Positions 14,089-27,020 of a DNA stretch of 64,000 nucleotides are shown piece by piece. The stretch is from Sphagnum compactum. Taxonomy: Eukaryota > Bryophyta > Sphagnopsida > Sphagnales. The stretch lies in the NCBI GenBank assembly GCA_965153455.1, contig OZ234503.1, positions 15,009,118 through 15,073,117 of the forward strand. The letters run 5' to 3'. Made by a program: the position numbers and the translations under genes. Position 1 is the stretch's first letter, and every line of letters begins with the position of its first letter. A model generated the notes under the pieces. It was not told the DNA's origin and did not search any database. It was given only the letters and a program-made list of their open reading frames with translations.

Positions 14089-14402
14089 ACCAATGCACCA
14101 ATTGTGGATGAGGTTGTTTTGACCGTTTTGGGATGAACCCAAACCATTTAACCTAAACCAAACCAAACATTGAGGTGGGTTTTTCTTTTTTTTTCATTGA
14201 CCCCACCTTCCCCTCATATTTCTAAACCCTAAACCCTAAACCCCCACCAATGCACCAATTGTGGATGAGGTTGTTTTGACCGTTTTGGGATGAACCCAAA
14301 CCATTTAACCTAAACCAAACCAAACATTGAGGTGGGTTTTTCTTTTTTTTTCATTGACCCCACCTTCCCCTCATATTTCTAAACCCTAAACCCTAAACCC
14401 CC
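14089..14402. repeat. 157-bp tandem duplication ending in telomere-type heptamers
   Basis: Two nearly identical 157-bp units lie head to tail (14089-14245 and 14246-14402). Each carries ACCAATGCACCAATTGTGGA near its start and ends in an (AAACCCT)n stretch, the plant-type interstitial telomeric repeat. Near identity suggests a recent duplication. Confidence 0.85.
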
Positions 14403-15232
14403 ACCCCCACCCCCCCCCCCCCCCCCCCCCCGGTTTTTTTTTTCCCTCCTCTTCCTTCTTCTCCTACTCTTTTGTTATTTTTTGTTATTTTCTTTCCACC
14501 ATCATCTTCTTATCTTGTTGTTGTATTTTTTTCTTCATCATTTTCCCCTTCTTTTTTATTGTTAGTGTTATTGTTTTTCTTTCTTCTCTTTTGTTGGTGC
14601 TATAGATTCTTTTTCTTATCATTATTTTTCTTTCATTTTTGTTGTTACTTTAGTTTTTTTTTTCATCTTTTTTTTGTTTCTTTTCCTCTACTGTTTCAAC
14701 TTTTTCATCATCTCCTTCTTTTTCTGTTTTCCTTCTATTTTTTTAAGCATTTTCTTTATTTCCATCACATTGTTACGCCTCCTGAAATTTCTTGTTGCAT
14801 CATCACTTAGTTATGCACAACCACACCAGGTATGCCTTCACCCTTTTTCCTTTTCTTTTTGTTTTGGTTTGTGAAATAAGAACAAAAGGAAAAAGAAAAA
14901 AAAGAAGACATAAAAATAAAAAAGAAGGAAATGAAAATTGAAAAAAGAAAGGAGATGAAAAGAAAAGAAATTAAAAGAAGATAAAGACTATTTTTGTTGT
15001 TTTGTTTTTCTAGTTTTTAAATTCTAGAAGAAGAAGTTTGTTTTGTTTTCTTTATTTTCTGTTTTTTCTTGAAGATTTTATTTTCTTGTTTTTTAAAAAA
15101 TTCAAGAAGAAGAGTTCTAGTTTTTTTTGTTTTTTGTTTCCCCCCCCCTTTTTTTTTTAAATAAGAAAAACATTTGGGGTTTGTTGGCCCTATTTGTCCA
15201 ATTTTTCTAGTCTTTAAAATTCCAAAAGATGA

Positions 15233-15274
<42 letters not shown>

Positions 15275-16400
15275 TTTTAATAAATTTCTTTTATTTCCTA
15301 TGTCAATTTTTTTTCTAATTAAAAAAATTTCTAGTAGATGATTAATGTGCATACCCATGTAATTTCTTTTGGGTTTGGTTTACATTTTTCAAACTTGCAT
15401 ATTTCCATAATACTTTTTTAGCTTCGACACTAACTATATTATTTTCAGTTTTGCCGCATTGTTTTTTGAAAAAACAGATCTTAATGTCAAAAAACTTGAA
15501 TATTTAATAAAGGCAGCCGGATTTGAACTCACACCCTCTTCACTGAGGAAGTAGTGTTTTTTATATGTCTAACATAAAATACAACAAATACTTTGTGAAA
15601 GCATTAGTGATTTTATCCTATTTAATTATTATATGTTGAAATTTTCAAAATAAAAAACTATGGTGCAAAAATAGAAACTTCAAATTATATTAATTATTTG
15701 GCACTTTAGTAGTTAATTATTAGTTTTTTAAAGTTCGAACTTGAAAAGGTACTATAGTAGTGTGTATCACGTGTTTGATGTAGACTTTGGGTAACTAAAA
15801 ACATAAAGTTCAATGTCAAATACTTGCATAAAGATCATAAAATTAACATTAGTTTGTTAGAATGATTTTGCAATACTAAAATGTTGGGCATAAAATATGT
15901 GTGCTCAATGAAAAAAATGATGATGATAAAAAAATAAAAATTAGGAAAAAAAATTGTGATAAATAATAAAAGAAAGTAGTTTAAAACAATGAAAAAATTA
16001 GAAGGAGAAAATAAAAAATAGAAGAAAAGAAAATACATAAAAAATAATTAAAAAAATAATTTAAAAAATAGGAATCTGAATTTTTTTTTAAAAAAATGCT
16101 TATATTTTTATCACAAAATATGAAATAATTATTGAGGTGTATTTTATTTGAAATGACATTGTTTTCATGAGTGGGTATTGTATTTTGTGATTGGATCTTC
16201 AACTATTTTAGCTTTTAACAATAACAACCAAAATATGCAATATCTACATGTGGGTCACAAAAGTTGATCAAATGTGCAAACCCACATACATGGTTATCGT
16301 TTATTGACATCAAGGGGTCATATACAATCGAAATGGTTGTTAGTTTATTTAGTGCAATACCTTCATATTTTGTATATCATACATTGGCAAACATTATCAT
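14403..16400. repeat. Homopolymer and low-complexity tract region
   Basis: A C-run (about 14411-14431) is followed by a pyrimidine-rich CTT/TTC tract on the plus strand to about 14800, then an A/G-rich stretch (14880-14990) and long T-runs (notably 15232-15265). Open frames here are pure low complexity (Phe/Ser/Leu or Lys) and not genes. Confidence 0.8.
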
Positions 16401-16412
16401 CATGTAAATGTT

Positions 16413-16500
16413 ATGTGGGTAGGTGAGTAGGTGGGTGGGTGGGTGGGTAGGTAAATAAATAGGTATGTAGGTAGGTTGGTGGTTAGGCAGGTAGGTATGT
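16413..16500. repeat. (GTAG/GTGG)n microsatellite
   Basis: An imperfect tetranucleotide run of GGTA, GGTG and GTAG units, placed directly before a longer degenerate minisatellite. Confidence 0.8.
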
Positions 16501-16559
16501 ACACAAATAAAAAACAATTCAGGTCAATAATGTAACTAAGCCAATAAGATAGTTAGGTT

Positions 16560-17410
16560 GATAGGGTAGCCAAAAAGTTTTGTTAAAATATTTTGTTGAA
16601 AAAATAGTTTTAAAGTTAATTAAAAATATATAAAAGTTTTGTCGAAAGGTAGAGGTTTTGGCAATAGGTATAAGTTTAACCATGAGGAAATAATTTTTTC
16701 CCAAAAGACAGAAAATTAACCAAGAAAAAAAAAGGTTTTGCCAAGAAGTAGAGCTTTAGCCATGAAAGATGAAAGTTTTGCCAAGAAATATAACTTTAGC
16801 CAAGAAGAATTAAAAGTTTTTCCAATTTGTAAAGGTTTAACCAAGAAAAGGTAGAGGTTTTACTAAGAGATAAAAGTTTACCCAGAAACATAAATACAGG
16901 TTTTGCCAAGAGGTAGAAGTTTAACCGGGAATTTTTTTTAAAAATTCCAAGTGGTAGAGGTTTAACCAACAAAAGTTATAAATTTTATTGAAAGGTAAAA
17001 ATTTAGCTAGGACAAGGTTAAGGTTTTGTCAATAAATAAAAGATTAGTTAAAAAAGATAGAACTTTTGCAACATGTAGTGGTTTAGCCATGAAGAGATGG
17101 AAGTTTTGTCAAGACATGTTGGTTTAACTAAGAAAAGTGAATTTTTGCCAAAAGATAGAAGTTTAGCCAAATAAATAAATAAATTGTTGAAAAGTAAAGG
17201 TTTTACTATGAAGAGATAGAAGTTTTGCCAAGAGATAGAGGTTTAACTAAGAAGATATAGATATTTTGTCAACATGTAAAAATTTAACCACAAAGAGATG
17301 GAGGTTTAGCCAAAAAATATAGGTTTAGCCAAGAAGAGTTAGAAGTTGTGGCAAAAAGCAAAGGGTGAGCTAAGAAATATAGATTTAGCCATGAAAAAAT
17401 AGAGGGTAAG
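16560..17410. repeat. Degenerate minisatellite, unit about 40-46 bp with two half-units
   Basis: Variants of AGTTTTGCCAAGAGGTAGA alternate with GTTTAGCCAAGAAGAGATAG across about 850 bp, roughly 20 imperfect copies. The array has no spacers of unique sequence and no coding potential. Confidence 0.8.
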
Positions 17411-18888
17411 TAGGTAAGGGGTTGGTACGTAGAGCCAAGATGCTATCAACAACAATGAGCAGCTCAATATAATTTTGGTCAAAAGATCCATCAAAATTGA
17501 GCCTCAGAAACAAAGCTCTTGATAAATGCCACAAAGATACACATAAACAACTCTCCAAAATTCCCATGCTTCCACCTACTTTCAATTTCCAAATGCGAAG
17601 GAAACAACAATATTTGGCTCTCATTGTAGCTGGACCTACTTCCTACCCCCCCATAGCTTCCATAGAGGGCATAACCTGTGTCATGACTGTTCTTTTTATC
17701 ATGCATTCCAATGCAAAATTATTTCTGTAAGTCACATGAAGTTGCAGTGCATCATCACTCCTTTCTCCAACCAACATTCTCTTTCACTCGTTCTTTGCTT
17801 GTTTGACAGACCAAAGATAACTCCCAAACCTTGACTCACCTTGATCTATTTATTAGTTGTTACATTCTCATCCTCACGAAAAATCTCTGGTAGTGTTTGA
17901 AAACCAACCATGATCTTGATCATTGAGTGAACTACATGCACAATTGAGCTCCACAAGTCTTGTTCTGAGCTCAGTTGTGCGTTTATCACATGTGAACATC
18001 CAAAAACACATGATAAATTACATGCCTAAATGCCCCATTGACAAAAAACTCAATACCTGACATAAATCATGACAAAAGTAACACAAGAGAACCAGTGTGG
18101 TCATATCCTCATGTGGTGTTGTTCACAAAAGGTTAGACCATCATCTTCATCATGAACAATAGCGATGAGCTGACAAGACTTTCCACTGACTTGATCACCC
18201 ACTCACAATTAAATGGTGAAAGATCAACTTAACCTGTTTTGGCAACAAAACCACATTTAGATAGCTCATATTGAAAAGTGAAGACAATGCAAATTTAAAT
18301 CAAAATACCAACTTGATCTCATGTTAACAAGGGAAGACAATACAATTTAACTTGATCTAAATACAAGGGCTTGGGGATGATGTGTAGGGGCATTGCTGCC
18401 CCAAGAAGGAGAAAGGGTGTGTTTCCTACATTGTTCGCTACCAAATTACTAGGCTCTCATGTGTAGTTCCCTACTCTGCTCCCTAGCTAACTGTCCCTAC
18501 ATAATTCCTTACTCCGCCTTCTGTTCTCATGTCTAATCACAGTTTAAAATTTTTCAGACGGGAAGTGCTGACTGTTTCAATGTTGCATTCCAAAAGGCAG
18601 TCATGCTTTTTAGACATGGAATGATGGCAATAAGAACCTCATGGGTAAAACAAAACAAGAACAAAATTTTTGTCCAATATCTAAAGTTGCAAACAACATA
18701 GATCGCACCACCTTGCCTCTCCCTTTCTCTCTCAAGTCTCTTCTTTTCTGTCTTGTCTCTCTCAGGATTTTGGTCATAGACCTATTAAACAAACAACTTG
18801 AACACTTTCCAGGTAGTCTTCGACTCTCATCTGTCCCCATTCTTTCACAAATCTTGGCTCTCAAACACCCAGCAAAGTCAAAGTAACA
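17411..18888. other. Spacer including the 3' flank of the nucleoporin gene
   Basis: About 1.5 kb without a recognisable gene. The right-hand end should contain the 3' UTR of the nucleoporin gene read on the minus strand. Open frames at 17385-17730 and 18610-18886 show no known family. Confidence 0.45.
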
Positions 18889-21800
18889 CTACCTCCTCTT
18901 TGTGGTGCCTGTCCTTTTGGCTTTGATAAACTTGCGATTGGTCCTTGAGCTAGTGTCTTGGCCTGATGATCCCAGTGCAAAGGGACTTCCACTGAAGTTG
19001 AGGCCACCACTGTTAGGCTGTTGTAGAGCAGGTGCAAATGGGTTAACAGCTGTAACAGCAGGTGCGAATGTGTTTTCCACTGCAGGACTAGGCTGGGCCC
19101 CAAAGCTGAATACAGGTGTGGTAGCTCCAGCAGGAGTGCTGGATTGTTGACCAAAAAGAAAACTTCCTGATCCTGTTGGAGCACCAAAAAGAGGAGGGGT
19201 CTGCTGTGGAGGAGCAACACCAGATGCCATTTGTGAAGGCGGAGGTTCTTCTGCCATGCTATCCTCCATGTGGTTTTCAGCACTAGCATCACTAGCCATC
19301 GCCGTGTTAGGAGAGGATCCAAAAAGAGGGGCCCCGAAGTTTGCTGACCTGAACACTGGTGGTGATGACAATTCAGGCTTTGCTCCAAATGAGAAAGGGT
19401 TTGGGGGTGAAGAGCCACTGGTAGCACCAAAGGAAAATGCACTACTTGGAGCAGCAGCTGATGACCCAAAGGCAAAAGGACTAGCTGTTGATGAAGTAGA
19501 TGGAGCTTCAAATGAGAAGGTGGAAGAGGGAGGTGTTGGGTTCAGATTTACAGGTGCACCAAATCCTGATCCAAAGAGAGGGGCAACAGGGGAGGGTTGT
19601 GCTTTGACATCATTGGAGAAACTTCCAAACATCTGGTTGTTGGAGCTCTTTACACCAAAGGCTGGGGTGCTCAATGCTCCAGTCAATGTTGGAAGGGTGG
19701 ATGATCCAAACACAGAGGTTGTCATTGTACCAAATGAAGAAGCTGAACCGGTTATTGCTCCGAAACCAGTTGGAGTGCTGCTCCCAAAAGCAAAGGGTGA
19801 AGGAGTCATTGTTGTGGTAGGAGTAGGAGCTGAGAGAGCTGTTGTAGCAGGGGATAAGCCAAAAAGGGATGGCGGTGATGCTGCAGATCCACCTGGTAAT
19901 GCTGGAGTTGAAGAACTCATGCCTTGACCAAATACAGGTATGGAGAAGAGTCCTTGAGATGGAGTTGAGGCTGCTGAGGAACCACCTGATAAGCCTTCTG
20001 CTGGCACCACCGTTGAAGTTGAGGATGTGACAGTTAACCCAAAACCCAAACCTGTGGACAGTGCACCTGTGAAATAAATAAAAATAATATTAGAACTAAA
20101 CACTACCTTATTTCACTTCTACCTAATAAACATGAGATTCACTTGAAAACTAAGTAATAAATAGTCAAAGGGCTTGGCCTGTTGCAGTTGACAACACCAC
20201 TCAGTTACAGAAAGGTACTTGCACAAACCTGACATGTTGCCAGAGCTGCGTGACTTCTTTGCATCCTGGCCATCTACTCTTTCCTGCGAATCGGCAGCAT
20301 CAGTTGAATTTGTTGGAGGTGAAGAGGTATGGGATGGAGGAACTGAGATTGCTCCAAACTGGAAAGGAGATTTGCTAAGTTCAAAGGCAGAGGAGGAACC
20401 AAAAGTGAATGGGGATGAAGGGGCAGCACTGGATGCTAAACCAGTGGTACCAGAAATGCTGCCACTGGTGCCTTTGTTGGCAGTTGGTTGAGCAGGTGGT
20501 ACTGATGTGGATGTGGTGCTACTGAAACCAAAAATGCTGGTGTTGGAATGTGTGGTGACTGGCAAGTTCTCATCCAATTCAGGTTTGTCGTGTGGACTTG
20601 AAGTTGTGTGCTGCTCAGATGTGGGGGTATGAGCAGCAAAATTAATTAAGCTTGTTGATGTGGAGTTCCCTGCAAGTGTTGTATAATTTTGGAATTAGAT
20701 TTTGGTTCTCAGGCACTCAGGAGTGCTAGTAGTGCAATTTGTCATGGTTGCAGCAGAAACAGTCTTCCAAGGACCAGTGGCACAAGAACTAGAAATGATG
20801 CATGCAGCTTTCCTCAAGGTGCATCCAGTCATACAGGTCCTCAACGTAAACAATTTCTCAAACAGTACTACTGGTGGAATGGGGGAGCAAACTGTCAACT
20901 CCTGACTACTAACTCTATGATGCTAATTGCTGAATCCATGGTTCGTTGAGAAGTCATCTTACCTGCTTCAGATCCTGCACCAGCACTAGAAAAGCTGGGT
21001 GTAGAGACAAGGGATGTTGTAGTTGCCAGAGAGGTATGTGGGAAAAGGGAGTTCGAGGTCAGCACTCCAGTTGTTGAAGAAAAGTCACTTTTGGTCATGA
21101 TCTCAGCTGATTTACATGATTCCAATGGTGACTCCTGGGTTGCAGGTGATTGAGGAGTTCCTGAGGCAGCTGCAGCTGCAGCACTGCAATAAAGTGTGTA
21201 TAAGAGTTCATCAATAACAATCTCTTGGAATAACCTCTGTGAACCTGTCAAGATCCATGGACTGTGCACTGAACTGCCAAAGTTCCAAAACAAGCTGAAT
21301 GCCACTACTAGTAGACCTCTCCAATTCACAGCTAATGTTAACTAGACCAAGAAGTTGTGTATCAACATTTCTAAAGCTGTGAACTAACTAAACTGCTCAT
21401 GGATCTCATACCTGAAAATGAACTCTGGCTTGCTGTCAAACTTAAAGTCCAATTTGCGTTTTGATGGATCAGTGTCCTCAGTTGCTCCTAGTGCTCCCAG
21501 TTTGCCCACTGTAGGATCGGACAAACGCTTGAAAGGCTGACCCCCATCATTCATGGTTGCAGAGGGGAATGGCTTAGGTGTTGAGGGAGGCTCCAGAAAT
21601 GCACCTGGCGGTGTTGTTGAAGGAAAAGTAAAATCGCCTGGACTGCCAGCTTGGGAGCTGATAGGATTCCAGAGTGTTGCATGGGTCTCTGTCTCCAGAC
21701 TGGCTGGAGAACCCACAACAGGTGAAGTTATCGTAGGTAATGGCTTAATATGGATGCTACCAGAAGATACAAACTGAGAGACAGGATTGACTGGGAAAAC

Positions 21801-24800
21801 TGTGCTTGTAGTAGAGACCACTTGGCTTTCATCATCTGACCCAGATTCCTGTGCACGATAACATGAAGGGATCACTTTCAGTTGCATGTACCATCTGGAC
21901 AATGAATTCTTAGAATTTGAAGTAAGTTACAAACCTCAACTATGTCAGAGCTAGCAATGGGACTTCTAAAACAGCAGCACTTGAGAAGACATGATTTCCC
22001 TTGCTGGAGACAGTGAACAGATAATTCAGAAACAACACAAAGAAAAAGCTCCCCTATATATCTGTCCCTCTTAACTTTCAACGTGTTTGAAGATGAGAAA
22101 GTAAAGCTACATACATCAAAAGCAGCACTCATTCGGAAACCTTTGCCCTTGCCAGTGATTGCACCAACACCAGCCAGATCTGGCTCTGGCTCCTTGCAAC
22201 TTTCCTGTGTCTCTTTGGTAGACCCTTCAATTGTATCCGAAGCATCTGGTGTTCGATCTGTGACAATAAGCATGACCCTAAGTAAATTCTTGACACCAAA
22301 AGCTTCACTAACACATTATCTCTTATTTCTCTGAACATTCCCCAGAACAGACCACAATTGGCATATCTGTCAAGGTCAATTCGCACAACCTTCTGTAGTG
22401 CAGAATCAAGTTTCACTTGTTTTTACACTGGGAACTGATATCTCAAAACTTCTCAAATCTAGAACTTGAACTGTTGATCTTTTGCACTGCTGTGCAAAAC
22501 CTTGATAAATTTTTCAATATCATTTCCAAAATGCATCAAGGGCCTAGGACAGAAGCTATCACCAAAGACTGACCACTGTCCCATATTGGCAGCAAGCTCA
22601 TATCTCTGAAATTTCTCCACAACAACAATCTGAAGGTAATATGACAATGATTGCAGTCATAACCTTATGAGAGTCACTCACAAGGTGTCAGATCATCAGC
22701 TTCACGATGAATAGTAATGAGGAGCTGCCGACTTCATCATCTTCTGATGGTGGATGTGGACAGGCATATAATGCACTGAAAATATCAGATAAACCACTAA
22801 ACAAAATCGGCATCTTAAGTTGCTGTTGCACTTCTGGAAGCAACAGGAAGACTCAGATATGACGTTGGCTAGCACTCAAGAGACATAGTTAATCAAGTTC
22901 ATTGCAGCAAGTTCAATGCAACATGTTAGTGCCACTGAGAAACGAAAGAAGTTCCACAAGCAATATGGTACCAACCTGTTGCATTCTCATAAGACACTTC
23001 TGTAGAGCCAAATAGTGGAGCCTTGCCATTTCCTTCGAGTTTTGTGCTATGGTCAGTTCCTTTCCATCCAAATTCTTCAACAGAGAGAAGATCCTTCTCT
23101 ACCTTGCTGTCTGAAGGTCCAGCATTCTCTACTTCATGAAGATCTGGAAACTTCCAGGTCTGTGGATAAGGTAACCACAAATAGACATTAATGAGTTAGA
23201 CTGGCTCATACACTCAAAGAGGTGACTGCCACACAGTGACAAGGAATCTGACTTTGGCATAAAAGGTGATCAATCTGATCACCATAAGAGTGCAATTGAA
23301 GAAGGTAACAGGGAATCTACCTGCATGGTTAGGGATGCTTTATCATTTAGCATACTTGAAGTGAGTACAGTAGGTGGCTGTTCTCTCACAAGTGCCAGTT
23401 CCTCTTCCAGTGACTTGCCTCTAGGTGAAGGAGTCATTCTTTCCAAAGTTTCCAGAATTTTTCGAGCTGTTTCACTAGACTGGGCAGGAACAAAAGAAAG
23501 ACCACCAAGTGGCCCCACACTGCCTCTCCTTTCCTCATCCCTTTTGTTCTTGATTTCAGGTCCATTCTTTCTTGCCTGATAGTCACCACCAAGCAGGTAA
23601 AGTTGTTTGATCCCATCATAGATTAATAAATAGTGGTGGTCAGAACAATAGTAATCTTCACTGCCTAATGCAGTGGGCAACAGGACCATCTGGGGATTAC
23701 AGTTCAATTAAAACAATAAGTCTTTGTTGCTGCACATGCGAGACATTGTATATATGGGAAATGTTGTGTTGGGCTGAAACTCAAGGTGCCATTATAGTTA
23801 GACAATCTGCCTACCTCTGACATAACCCCCCTCCCACTGCGCACAGTACTTTGATTTTGTTTGGCCTCCATGGTTGTCATTTGAAGAGTCCTTGCAGGTG
23901 GGGGAGGAAACTGGTCCAATCCTGGTTGCTTCTGCACACCCCTGGCTGGACTTGGAGTGTACAAAGAAGATCGTTGTCTCAACCGTCGCATAGGTCCACC
24001 AGAAGAATAATCTGCACCATCTAGAGCTGTGGCTCTACGCTTCTTTGATCCCTGCAACAAGATCATTCATAACTTGATTAGTTACATGCTTACAATTCAT
24101 TCAGCATACCCAACAGTTGATCGTGCCGGTCTGCAAGAAGAATGTCAACACCTCTTGCCACTTGCAGCAGAAAAGAGTTTTATCAAAGTTCCAACTTAAA
24201 GGAAACTGAACTATGTGGAGCCTGTTCCCATGTAAACTCACAATATAGATATCACAATTGTTTTTATCATGACAAGTCATGAATAAGTAACAATCTTTGA
24301 AATGGGCCATCATATCAGAGACATTCTTCAGAAAACAACATGCCAGAAAGGATGAAGATGCCATACTCCACCATTCAGCAGGATAGGCATATAGACAAAT
24401 AACTATTAAAATTCTCTAAAAATCCTGCTGCTGGGATGATTGACAACACACACAGGTGATGGATATCTAGGGTATAAAGGGGTAGTGATCTTGTGCACCT
24501 CAGTATGGGGCATGTCAAGAGCTGACCCAGCATGGGTGAAGTGATGCACAGGTGGGAGATAGTCCAATGCCTGACAGACAGGTGGAAAAAAAACTTTGTC
24601 TTCTAACACACTCTCCTGAATTCCTCTTATTGCAAGAGATGTTGGCCTTGCAACAGGAGGCTGGGCAAGCAGGTAGGGTGAAGTTGCCCTATGTTCTAAT
24701 TGTGAATTGTCATGTCGGAGGTCTTTCCTCAACCATCTTGATGATGCTGATCTTTGTTGGTATGGTGAAAATCGCTGAGGGATTACATTTCTCTCCCTTG

Positions 24801-25607
24801 CATGTACTCGAGGAACTCTCTCATCCATGTAGGCTCTTGCAAGATCTATTGGTGAAGCATCAAGAGCCTCCACATCCTACAGAGAAATCAGGAATCATAG
24901 CATGCAGCTTCAGACTTTTGACACAAATGAAACCTAAAAGAGATTCAAACTTTTGCAGCTCAATCAACAAGATTAAGTCAACATAGATACTAGGATTGCT
25001 TGGAGCTCACAGAAAAGTGCAGAGCTTGTTTGGAGGTGGGGTTGAGCGTACCTCAGTTCCCCTTGTAGGAGGAGTACCATTCTCCTTACCAAATCCATGA
25101 GGCCAAAAATTAAGCTTTTGTTCCTGCCAATTTTTCCTAAGCTCCTCTCTCAACCTTTGTTCATCTGACTGTAAGCTATTGCTGGGCTGAGCTTCATTAG
25201 CTTGCAATCGCGTTCCATGGAGCATATTAGGTGTGGAAGATTTCACCTCAAGGTTTGCAGCTGCTGCTTTCTTTGTATCCACTCCATTGTCCACAACAGA
25301 GGACCTTAGAATTTCTATCAAGCGGTCAGCTTCCTCTCTACAATTGGAACAAACAGAAGGAAAATGAGGAATATTCACTGCAGCATTGCAGATTCTGTGT
25401 GTTGATTCTGAAGTCTGAGGTTTGCAACATATGACCACACAACCAGAATATCACAGTTCATCATCCATTCCACATGCAGCAAAAAAAAGAAAGTAATACC
25501 CACCTACGAAATGTTCTATGCTTCATCCATCCTTCAAGTTCTGAGATCTTCATCCTGGTGTCATCAGATAGTCTCTTTTCCTTCCCATGGTTATTTCCAG
25601 CTTCCAT
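18889..25607 (-). CDS. NUP1: FG-repeat nucleoporin, NUP1/NUP136 type
   Basis: This is a nuclear-basket nucleoporin of the plant NUP1/NUP136 type, acting in nuclear export and import. Exons on the minus strand: 25613-25504, 25337-25052, 24876-24454, 24051-23815, 23575-23321, 23159-22976, 22257-22115, 22003-21935, 21848-21412, 21183-20963, 20669-20229, 20066-18889. From ATG 25607 this closes in frame to 1325 residues, close to the Arabidopsis protein (about 1309). The N-terminal half carries conserved blocks (DLARAYMDERVP, GKGKGFRMSAAFD). The C-terminal third is Ser/Thr/Pro-rich with FG and FxFG units (FAFGSS, FSFGA, PLFGS) and ends in a basic tail (RKFIKAKRTGTTKRR). The small exon 22003-21935 and donor 24454 are the least certain. 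The basic and amphipathic N-terminus of the Arabidopsis protein was not found, so an upstream coding exon may be missed. Confidence 0.85.
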
Positions 25608-25949
25608 GGATTCCTGTGGGCTTCATCCCTCAACCAACAAAATTCAAGTTTCACATCAGTTTTCCCAATATGAGCAATCACATTCCAGTCTTTCTTGTCA
25701 ACAGATGAAATCAATGGTCTGCTACTTCGTTACATTGACCACCATAGATTAGAGACACATTTGGAATAAAACCTGTGGCATGCCCAAAAAGCCAGTCAAT
25801 TCTATGGGGACTGTTCTATTTGTGTGTTTGTGTATGTGACTCATGACTAATCATCATTACATTTGTTCCTACAATCATAAATCCTCTGTGTTGTTGACCA
25901 TGTTCCACATATCTCAGGATTGCTGGAAAATTAATTACCAATGGTCCTT

Positions 25950-27020
25950 ACAGCAGCTGCAAGAGACTGTTAATTCACGCGACCTGCACCATATTGGCAA
26001 TCTAACAGGATGAGTTTTTAACTGCACACCTTCCTGTTGCATTTGTAAATATAGTTCCATTGCTTTCTGGCCATGCCCACATTTCAGATGTCTCACAATG
26101 ATGCAAATCCAAGAGACCACACTGCATGTGGGCATCTTGTTGAACACTCTCCAAGTGTCCTCCTTCCTCTTACTTTTGAGACACACCTCATAGGCTACTT
26201 CCCACAAAGAGGACTCCTGAATGCTTCAAATGGGACACTACACTAACAAACACATGTGTTCAGGACCTGACAGGGTTGGGAGTGTTCATTGTTGTTGAAT
26301 TTTCATCAAAATACAGCCTACAGCCCTTTCCCACTGCTTATATGTCCCAAAATCATGGTATCATCCCCAGAGACCACATGACTTGCAGGCATCTTGCTGA
26401 ACTCTCTCCCAGCAGCCTCCATGCTCCTGCATTTGGCATTCCTGTCAATGAGGCTATCACCCTCAGAGACATTAAATCTGACTCACAACCACTTTGAATG
26501 ATCTGTTCATGAGAAGATGTAACCCCTTCAGAAAAGTGGCACTAGTGTGCTTGCTAGGCCAAATTTGTCACATATCAGGTCAATTTTGTGATCATGTTAC
26601 TACGAAGGCACATGTAAGTTGTCTCTGACACCTTCTCTGTAGCATCGGTCATTCGGATTATTTGGCTGAAAAAGTCCTTATGAACAGTACATGGAAAAGG
26701 ATGAGAGGAACAGGGTTTCATGGACCTAAACACCTGCTCAGTGCCAAATACTGTGTATATCAGCTATGAAGAAAGATGAGCATATTATTGTTATTGGGCA
26801 ACTTGTTGAAGCAACTCCAAGCAACCTCCAGGCCCCCCATTCATGTCAACACTATTCCCCATGAAAACACCAGACTCTGACTCACAGCCACTCATGGACA
26901 TCTTCTTGTTAAACAATCTTCAAGCACCCTCCATGCTCCCACATTTGGCAAGCATGTAAAAGAGGTTATCGCACCAAGACATCAGACTCTGATCCACAGC
27001 CACTTTGAAATCAACTATTC
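25950..27020 (-). pseudogene. Decayed PPR (pentatricopeptide repeat) gene fragment inside the putative first intron of the nucleoporin gene
   Basis: The minus strand shows remnants of PLS-class PPR repeats. The clearest (26207-26040) reads WRVFNKMPTCSVVSW, then HLKCGHGQKAMELYLQMQQE, matching the family pattern of a VFxxMPxRxVVSWxxMI motif followed by a GQxxxALELFxxMQxEG motif. Further units at about 26480-26300 and 27010-26830 keep pieces such as SGCESD, LAKCGSM and RLFNKK but need frame changes and contain stops. PPR proteins bind organelle RNA; this copy cannot encode one. It is probably a retro- or segmental fragment. Its limits are estimates. Confidence 0.75.

Noticed and set aside
14472-14874. 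Phe/Ser/Leu-rich open frames
   Set aside because: Pure TTC/CTT low complexity, no domain texture.
15505-15560. tRNA-like T-arm on the minus strand (GTTCAAATCCGGC)
   Set aside because: The T-stem does not pair well and no acceptor, D or anticodon arms could be placed.
16560-17410. Regular repeats checked as a CRISPR-like array
   Set aside because: The spacing contains diverged copies of the same unit rather than unique spacers, and the context is a plant nuclear genome.
19256-19927. 223-codon open frame on the plus strand
   Set aside because: It is antisense to the FG-repeat exon; the codon bias of the nucleoporin repeats leaves the opposite strand open. No family resemblance.
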